A DNA stretch of 64,000 nucleotides from the NCBI RefSeq assembly GCF_021391675.1, contig NZ_CP090095.1, forward strand, positions 1,183,501-1,247,500. Direction: 5' to 3'. How positions within the stretch are numbered: the stretch's first letter is position 1; each line of letters begins with the position of its first letter. Source of the stretch: Neorhizobium galegae. Lineage in GTDB: Bacteria; Pseudomonadota; Alphaproteobacteria; Rhizobiales; Rhizobiaceae. Positions 59,149 through 64,000 of the stretch are shown here, piece after piece. The notes beneath the pieces were generated by a model. That model made no database searches. It saw nothing but the letters and a program-made list of their open reading frames with translations, and was not told where the DNA came from. A program made the position numbers and the translations under genes.

Positions 59149-59964
59149 TCAGGCGGGAAGCCCGTTGAACTTCCGAAGGTTCTTGTCGACGATGGTTTCG
59201 GGCAGGAAGCGACGTATGAAGCGGACCTGTCCTGCCATTTTTCCGGCGGTGTAGCGCCGTTTCGGCAATGCCGCATTGGCGGCCTTTACGATGGCTTCGG
59301 CGACCACTTCCGGTGCATCTCCCTTCGCGACGGATTCGCGCATCAGCCGCTCCGCGTCGCCGCGAACCGTATCATAGACGGAAAGCGGGCGGTCCGCGCG
59401 CGTCAGGTTCTCCTCGAAGGCGGTGCGGGTTAAGCCGGGCTCGACAAGCACGATGCGGATGCCTTGGGTCCGCACTTCATGGTCGAGGGACTCCGAATAC
59501 CCTTCGACGGCGTGCTTGGTCGCTGCATAAAGGGCGTTGAAGGGAGCCGGGATCAGCCCGAGTATCGAACTCAGGTTGACGATGCGGCCCCGCTGCTGGC
59601 CCCTCATCACGGGCAGGACGGCATTTGTCATCCGGATGATGCCGAACACGTTCACCTCGAACAGGGCCTTCGCCTGTTCCGTGGTGGATTCCTCGGCGCC
59701 GCCAAGCAGCCCGATCCCGGCATTGTTGACGAGAAGGTCGATCCGCCCTGCGCGGCGCAGAACCTCGTCAACGACACGTTCGACGGATGCATCGTCGGTC
59801 ACGTCGCAGACCAGCATCGTCACCCCGTCCACCGTGTCGGGCATCGGCTTTCGGCTGGTGCCGAAGACAAGATAGCCATCCCGCCGCAGCGCCTGTGCCG
59901 TCACCAGTCCTATGCCTGAGGACGCACCCGTAACCAGGGCGACGCCACGTTTTTTCTTGCTCAT
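59149..59964 (-). CDS. short-chain dehydrogenase/reductase
   Basis: A 271-residue classical SDR: ALVTGASSGIGLVTAQALRRDGY (TGxxxGIG), DLLVNNAGIGLLGG (NNAG), the Ser in IVNLSSILGL, and YAATKHAVEGYSESL (catalytic YxxxK), then LVEPGLTRTAF. The substrate is unknown. ATG 59964 (MSKKKRGVALV) is preferred, with Met at 59979 possible. It is first in a two-gene unit with the quinone-reductase-type enzyme. Confidence 0.92.
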   Translation of the reverse strand: MSKKKRGVALVTGASSGIGLVTAQALRRDGYLVFGTSRKPMPDTVDGVTMLVCDVTDDASVERVVDEVLRRAGRIDLLVNNAGIGLLGGAEESTTEQAKALFEVNVFGIIRMTNAVLPVMRGQQRGRIVNLSSILGLIPAPFNALYAATKHAVEGYSESLDHEVRTQGIRIVLVEPGLTRTAFEENLTRADRPLSVYDTVRGDAERLMRESVAKGDAPEVVAEAIVKAANAALPKRRYTAGKMAGQVRFIRRFLPETIVDKNLRKFNGLPA

Positions 59965-60006
59965 CGGTTTCTCTTTCATTTTGTGATGGAACATCGTCGA
60001 GCAATC

Positions 60007-60041
60007 AGTTACTATCAAATCCGTATTAAGTCACTACTAAA
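60007..60041. promoter_or_regulatory. direct repeat in the HxlR/SDR divergent promoter
   Basis: AGTTACTATCAAA (60007-60019) and AGTCACTACTAAA (60029-60041) are similar with a 22-base period, about two helical turns. They lie in the shared spacer 12-46 bases upstream of the HxlR start, a probable HxlR binding region. Confidence 0.55.
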
Positions 60042-60052
60042 AAGATATCGAC

Positions 60053-60484
60053 ATGAAGAATCTTTCCAGCCAGCCCTGCCTGATCGCCCGGAGCCTGGCG
60101 CTTGTGGGGGACGCGTGGAGCATGCTGATCATGCGCGACGCCCATGCGGGGCTGACCCGCTTCGACGAGTTTCGCAAGAGCCTCGGCATTGCGCCGACCA
60201 TGCTGACGGGACGGCTTTCAGGCCTGACGGAGGAGGGGCTTTTGGAGAAACGCCGCTATTCCGACCGTCCGCCAAGGGACGAATATGTACTGACGGATGC
60301 CGGCCGCGACTTTCTGCCGGTTCTGTTTGCGCTCGGCGCATGGGGACGCAAGCATCGCGGCGGAGGCGAGGTGACCCGGTTCTTCGACGCCGAAACCGGA
60401 ACGGAGATCGATCCCGTCACCATCGACCGCGCCACCGGCGCTCCGATCGGAACGCGTCCTATCCGGATCGCCCTACCCGAATGA
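60053..60484 (+). CDS. HxlR family regulator
   Basis: A 143-residue winged-helix regulator: CLIARSLALVGDAWSMLIMRDAHAGLTRFDEFRKSLGIAPTMLTGRLSGLTEEGLLEKRRYSDRPPRDEYVLTDAGRDFLPVLFALGAWG. HxlR proteins sense aldehydes, quinones or other reactive electrophiles and usually control adjacent oxidoreductases; here the divergent SDR and MDR genes are the likely targets. Its C-terminal tail (FFDAETGTEIDPVTIDR) is longer than the minimal family form. It is intact, unlike the HxlR gene at 30.3 kb. Confidence 0.93.
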   Translation: MKNLSSQPCLIARSLALVGDAWSMLIMRDAHAGLTRFDEFRKSLGIAPTMLTGRLSGLTEEGLLEKRRYSDRPPRDEYVLTDAGRDFLPVLFALGAWGRKHRGGGEVTRFFDAETGTEIDPVTIDRATGAPIGTRPIRIALPE

Positions 60485-60747
60485 ACCGCAACCCCGGTTG
60501 AAAGCCGGCCCTGCATCCTGTTGCCGGCGACGCGCGATGCCGGATCGACAGGCCTTGGGGCTAAACCGGCGAGCGAGGAACGTGCGGGAAGCCCCTCGAA
60601 GCATGGGTTTATTACTTGTCAATGACATAAGTTAATATGGGCCACCCGAGTTTTTCAGGTAATTCTACCAGTATGCCCGGGCGTGCGGAAACGCTAAGAC
60701 TACGGTGACAGTCAAGATTCATTCCGAATTCATTCGATGGCACCTAG

Positions 60748-61860
60748 ATGAATGCAGAAGGCACGCTGGCAGACCGCCTCTATGAGGCAGCTCTGGTTCC
60801 CGAGCTTTGGACGGAAACTTGTGAGAGGATAGCATTGGAGGCGGGGTCCAGCACCGCCTCGATCTTCACCATCGACGGCAGCGGCAATCATCGTTACGTC
60901 ACCACTCCCAATATCGCCGATGCCTTTGCCGAGTTCGTCAAGAGCGACACCCGGCTGGGCAATGTTCGCCCCATTCGAGCCATGGAGCGTTCGCCCTTTT
61001 CGTTTGTCCGCGTGACCGATCTCCTGAGCGCGGAGGAATTTGCCAATGATGCGATCCAACGCGACATCATCGAGCCGCACGGCATGCAATGGGAGGCGGG
61101 CTGGGCCTTCCAGGAGCCGACCGGGCACGTCATCGTCATTACCTTGATGCGCGCCAAGGGCCTGACGCATTTCTCCGACGAACAGCTGGCGCGCCTCGAT
61201 CTCTTGAAGCCGGATCTCGCCCGGGCTGCCTATATGGCGTCGCGGCTCGCCTTTTCCGAGGCGCGTTCGATGACCGAGACGCTGTCGTTGCTCGGATTGC
61301 CGGCGGCGGTCATCGGTGACAGCGGCCGGGCAATTGCAATGAATCCGGAAATGGAGGACTTGAGCCCGCGCATCCGCACCGGTGCCGGCGACCGGCTGCT
61401 GCTTGAGGGGTCGGGCGCCAACGCGTTGCTGGAGGAGGCGATCGAGCACTACAAGGCGCAGGCTTCGCCGGCCGTGCAGTCCCTGCCGATGGCGGGACGC
61501 GCCGGCGTGCCACCGCTGATCCTGCATCTTCTGCCGGTCCGCCGCGCCGCCCGCGACATCTTCTCCCGTTCGATGGCGGTGCTCGCCGTCACCCAGGTGG
61601 GGCAGGTCGGCCCGCCGGACATGCGGGTGCTCTGCGGCCTCTTCGACCTCACCCCTGCCGAAGCCCGCGTGGCGCGCGGCATCGCCATGGCCCAGACGCC
61701 GGAAATGGCCGCCGCCGCGCTCGGCATATCGCTCGAAACCGCCCGCTCGCACCTGAAGAAGATCATGCTGAAAACCGGCACCACCCGCCAGGCGGAACTG
61801 GTGCTGCTGCTTTCGGGGCTGAATGCGCCGAGCTTCGGCGGTGGCGCAAGAGAGGATTAG
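60748..61860 (+). CDS. LuxR-type helix-turn-helix regulator
   Basis: A 370-residue protein with an N-terminal sensor-like region (LADRLYEAALVPELWTETCERIALEAG; about residues 5-190 of mixed PAS/GAF character) and a C-terminal LuxR/GerE-like HTH (LTPAEARVARGIAMAQTPEMAAAALGISLETARSHLKKIMLKTGTTRQAELVLLLS). Common in Rhizobiales; the ligand is unknown. No strong link with a neighbouring gene is seen. A non-coding stretch of 260 bases precedes it. Confidence 0.88.
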   Translation: MNAEGTLADRLYEAALVPELWTETCERIALEAGSSTASIFTIDGSGNHRYVTTPNIADAFAEFVKSDTRLGNVRPIRAMERSPFSFVRVTDLLSAEEFANDAIQRDIIEPHGMQWEAGWAFQEPTGHVIVITLMRAKGLTHFSDEQLARLDLLKPDLARAAYMASRLAFSEARSMTETLSLLGLPAAVIGDSGRAIAMNPEMEDLSPRIRTGAGDRLLLEGSGANALLEEAIEHYKAQASPAVQSLPMAGRAGVPPLILHLLPVRRAARDIFSRSMAVLAVTQVGQVGPPDMRVLCGLFDLTPAEARVARGIAMAQTPEMAAAALGISLETARSHLKKIMLKTGTTRQAELVLLLSGLNAPSFGGGARED

Positions 61861-62028
61861 GACCGGTCTTCCGGTCGTCCGCCTTTCCCGGAAAAAGCGG
61901 TGTGAATTCCGTCTCCGGCGTCGGCAGCCTGAACTGTCGATCTCTTCCCAGGCTTATGTTTTGCCCCCTTGGACCCAGGGGCATTGGGCTATCTTCGATA
62001 TACCGCCCGAGAATTGCAGATATACCCC

Positions 62029-62059
62029 TTGACCTTCCCATGATGGGAAGCTCCACATG
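62029..62059 (+). promoter_or_regulatory. CueR-type copper-responsive promoter
   Basis: TTGACC (62029-62034) is followed by the perfect palindrome TTCCCATGATGGGAA (62035-62049) and, 19 bases after the -35, CACATG (62054-62059). The 19-base spacer with a dyad fits a MerR/CueR (HmrR) site, though the -10 is poor. The copper ATPase ATG is 24 bases on. Confidence 0.65.
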
Positions 62060-62083
62060 GGGCGGGAAAGCGAGGTCCGTCCC

Positions 62084-64000
62084 ATGAACCAGACCGTCAA
62101 ACCGATCCGCAAAGCCGAGCCCTTCACCGTTCCTGTCGAGGGCATGACCTGCGCTTCCTGCGTGCGCCGTGTCGAAAATGCGGCTGCGAAAGTGCCGGGC
62201 GTCGAGAAAAGCGCGGTCAACTTCGCGACCAAGAAGCTGACGGTGGAATCGGCCGAGGGCTTCTTGCCGGAGGATCTCGAAAAGGCGATCCGGAAGGTCG
62301 GTTACGAGATTCCGCCGGGCGCCATGGACCATGCAATGCGCGAGGCGGGAATGCTGCCGCCGGTCGCCGAGGCTGCGCATGCGGGACACGCGCATCACCA
62401 CAGCCATTCCGGGCCGCAAAGCCACGAGCACATGGATCACGCCGCCATGGGGCATGACCAGTCGGGCCATGCCGGCGGGCATGACCATATGCATATGCAC
62501 CAGGGCGAGGAGGGCGTGCTGAAGCGCGACCTGGTGATCGCCTTCGTGCTGACCCTGCCGCTGTTCGTGCTGGAGATGGCGGGCCACGTCTACGATCCGT
62601 TCCACCACTGGCTGATGGGCGTGATCGAGACGCAAAACCTTTATTATGTCTATTTCGCGCTGGCGACGGTGGTTGTCTTCGGCCCGGGCTTCCGATTCCT
62701 GAAGCTCGGCCTGCCGGCACTCGTGCGCGGCGCGCCGGAGATGAATTCGCTGGTCGCGGTCGGGGTGCTGGCGGCCTATGGTTATTCGCTGGTGACGACA
62801 TTTGCCCCGGACCTGCTGCCGGAGAGCGCCCGCTTCGTCTATTACGAAGCCGCCACCGTGATCGTCACGCTGATCCTGTTCGGCCGGCTGCTCGAGGCCC
62901 GCGCCACCGGCCGCACCGGCGAGGCGATCGAGAAGCTGAGCCGGCTGCAGGCCAAGACCGCCCGCGTCGAACGCGACGGCAAGCTTCTGGACATCCCCGC
63001 CGAACAGGTGGTCGCCGGGGACGTGCTGGTGATCCGGCCGGGCGAGCGTATCCCGGTCGACGGCACGGTGATCGACGGCTCCTCGAATGTCGACGAATCG
63101 ATGATCTCGGGCGAGCCGCTGCCGGTCGAAAAGGCGGCCGGCGCGACCGTGGTCGGCGGCACGATCAACAAGACCGGCGCCTTCCGTTTCCGGGCCGACA
63201 AGGTCGGCCGCGATACCATGCTGGCCCAGATCATCCGCATGGTTGAGCAGGCGCAAGGCTCCAAACTGCCGATCCAGGGGCTGGTCGACCGGGTGACCGC
63301 CTGGTTCGTGCCGGCGGTGATCTTGGCTGCCGCGCTGACTTTCGCGGTGTGGTTCTTCGTCGGCCCCGAGCCGGCGCTCGCCCATGCGCTGGTCAATGCG
63401 GTCGCCGTGCTGATCATCGCCTGCCCCTGCGCCATGGGGCTTGCCGTGCCCACCTCGATCGTCGTCGGCGGCGGTCGCGCGGCCGAACTCGGCGTGCTGT
63501 TCCGCAAGGGCGAGGCGCTGCAGGAGCTGCGCAATGTCCAGCTGGTCGTGGTCGACAAGACCGGCACCGTCACCAAGGGCCGGCCGGAGCTGACCGATCT
63601 GGTGGCGGCGCAAGGTTTTGCCGGGGACGAGGTGCTGGCGCTCGTCGCCAGCGTCGAGGCGCAGTCGGAACACCCGATCGCCGAGGCGATCGTCAAGGCG
63701 GCCGAGGCCAAGGGGCTGACTGTGCCGAAGGCGGAACGCTTCGCGTCGGTGACCGGCTACGGCATCGAGGCGGAGGCGGACGGCCGCAGGATCTCGGTCG
63801 GCGCCGACCGGTTCATGGAAAAGCTGGGGCTTTCGGTCGAAACCTTTGCGGAAGCCGCCGCCCGGCTTGGCGACGAGGGCAAGTCACCGCTTTATGCCGC
63901 CGTCGACGGCAAGCTGGCCGCCGTGATCGCGGTTGCCGATCCGCTGAAACCCTCGAGCCGCGACGCGATCAAGGCGCTACAGGCGATGGGCATCGAAACG
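62084..64000 (+). CDS. copA: copper-transporting P1B-type ATPase, cut by the window edge
   Basis: At least 639 residues are visible; the C-terminus is outside the window. Features in order: a heavy-metal-associated domain ([17 protein letters not shown], residues 19-35), a His/Met-rich linker (about 95-145, with many His and MHMH), the membrane helices, the phosphatase-like motif of the actuator domain ([14 protein letters not shown]), the ion-site CPC in [13 protein letters not shown], the phosphorylation site DKTGTVTKG and the HP motif in SEHPIAEAI. It exports Cu(I). ATG 62084 follows GGGAAAGCGAGG; the CueR-type promoter is just upstream. Confidence 0.96.
   Translation, partial: MNQTVKPIRKAEPFTVPVEGMTCASCVRRVENAAAKVPGVEKSAVNFATKKLTVESAEGFLPEDLEKAIRKVGYEIPPGAMDHAMREAGMLPPVAEAAHAGHAHHHSHSGPQSHEHMDHAAMGHDQSGHAGGHDHMHMHQGEEGVLKRDLVIAFVLTLPLFVLEMAGHVYDPFHHWLMGVIETQNLYYVYFALATVVVFGPGFRFLKLGLPALVRGAPEMNSLVAVGVLAAYGYSLVTTFAPDLLPESARFVYYEAATVIVTLILFGRLLEARATGRTGEAIEKLSRLQAKTARVERDGKLLDIPAEQVVAGDVLVIRPGERIPVDGTVIDGSSNVDESMISGEPLPVEKAAGATVVGGTINKTGAFRFRADKVGRDTMLAQIIRMVEQAQGSKLPIQGLVDRVTAWFVPAVILAAALTFAVWFFVGPEPALAHALVNAVAVLIIACPCAMGLAVPTSIVVGGGRAAELGVLFRKGEALQELRNVQLVVVDKTGTVTKGRPELTDLVAAQGFAGDEVLALVASVEAQSEHPIAEAIVKAAEAKGLTVPKAERFASVTGYGIEAEADGRRISVGADRFMEKLGLSVETFAEAAARLGDEGKSPLYAAVDGKLAAVIAVADPLKPSSRDAIKALQAMGIET

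Noticed and set aside
61763..63673. Long minus-strand frame opposite the copper ATPase
   Set aside because: Shadow of copA; the copA frame has HMA, CPC, DKTGT and HP motifs in order.

Overview
The window reads as a chromosomal stretch of an alphaproteobacterium of the order Rhizobiales, most probably Rhizobiaceae (Rhizobium/Agrobacterium/Ensifer relatives). The base composition is high in GC. It carries a MucR/Ros zinc-finger regulator, a DmeRF metal-efflux pair, a seven-subunit Mrp (Pha) cation/proton antiporter, DUF families typical of the order (DUF930, DUF1062, DUF1491, DUF2336, DUF5330, DUF6456), TTGACA-type promoters and short palindromic intergenic repeats of the rhizobial RIME kind. 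No rRNA, tRNA, CRISPR array, prophage or replication origin was recognised. One complete insertion sequence (IS630 family) is present.

Layout. 0-9 kb: a ParD-like antitoxin, a TauE exporter, an iron superoxide dismutase, a metallophosphoesterase and ThuA pair, a WYL regulator divergent from a LysE exporter, and a cytochrome c'/di-haem cytochrome pair. 9-14 kb: a GNAT gene apparently controlled by an attenuator with an aromatic leader peptide, a proline iminopeptidase, a TumE/TumA-type toxin-antitoxin pair, a MerR regulator facing a tiny Cys/His-rich membrane protein, and dmeRF flanked by two related small proteins. 14-30 kb: oligopeptidase B, an orphan HicB with two tiny membrane proteins, an FNR/FixK-boxed usp-dksA-hlyIII operon, and several regulator/transporter or regulator/enzyme pairs with visible palindromic operators. 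30-34 kb: two decayed genes, metabolic enzymes, msrB and the IS630 element, which landed in the stop codon of a lipoprotein gene. 34.5-41.2 kb: mrpABCDEFG, interrupted twice by blocks of intergenic repeats. 41-48.8 kb: mucR, a DnaA-domain-IV-like protein with DUF6456, sufE, DUF5330, and a membrane histidine kinase overlapping a peptidoglycan-binding protein. 48.8-54.8 kb: small orphan genes, GIY-YIG, DUF1491, DUF2336, and a DUF1254/DUF1214 pair of which the latter is frameshifted. 55-64 kb: a class A penicillin-binding protein, YcgN, an HxlR regulator divergent from an oxidoreductase pair, a LuxR-type regulator, and the start of a copper ATPase behind a CueR-type promoter.

Common threads are metal handling (MerR target, DmeRF, CueR-type CopA), cation and pH homeostasis (Mrp), oxidative and low-oxygen stress (SodB, MsrB, cytochrome c', FNR-boxed Usp/DksA), envelope upkeep (PBP, peptidoglycan-binding protein, histidine kinase) and many small exporters each with its own repressor. 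The most unusual element is the aromatic leader-peptide attenuator at 9.1-9.25 kb. It has a consensus promoter whose predicted start falls at or next to the leader ATG, a Tyr-Phe-Trp codon run, and mutually exclusive antiterminator and terminator hairpins, all ahead of an acetyltransferase of unknown substrate.
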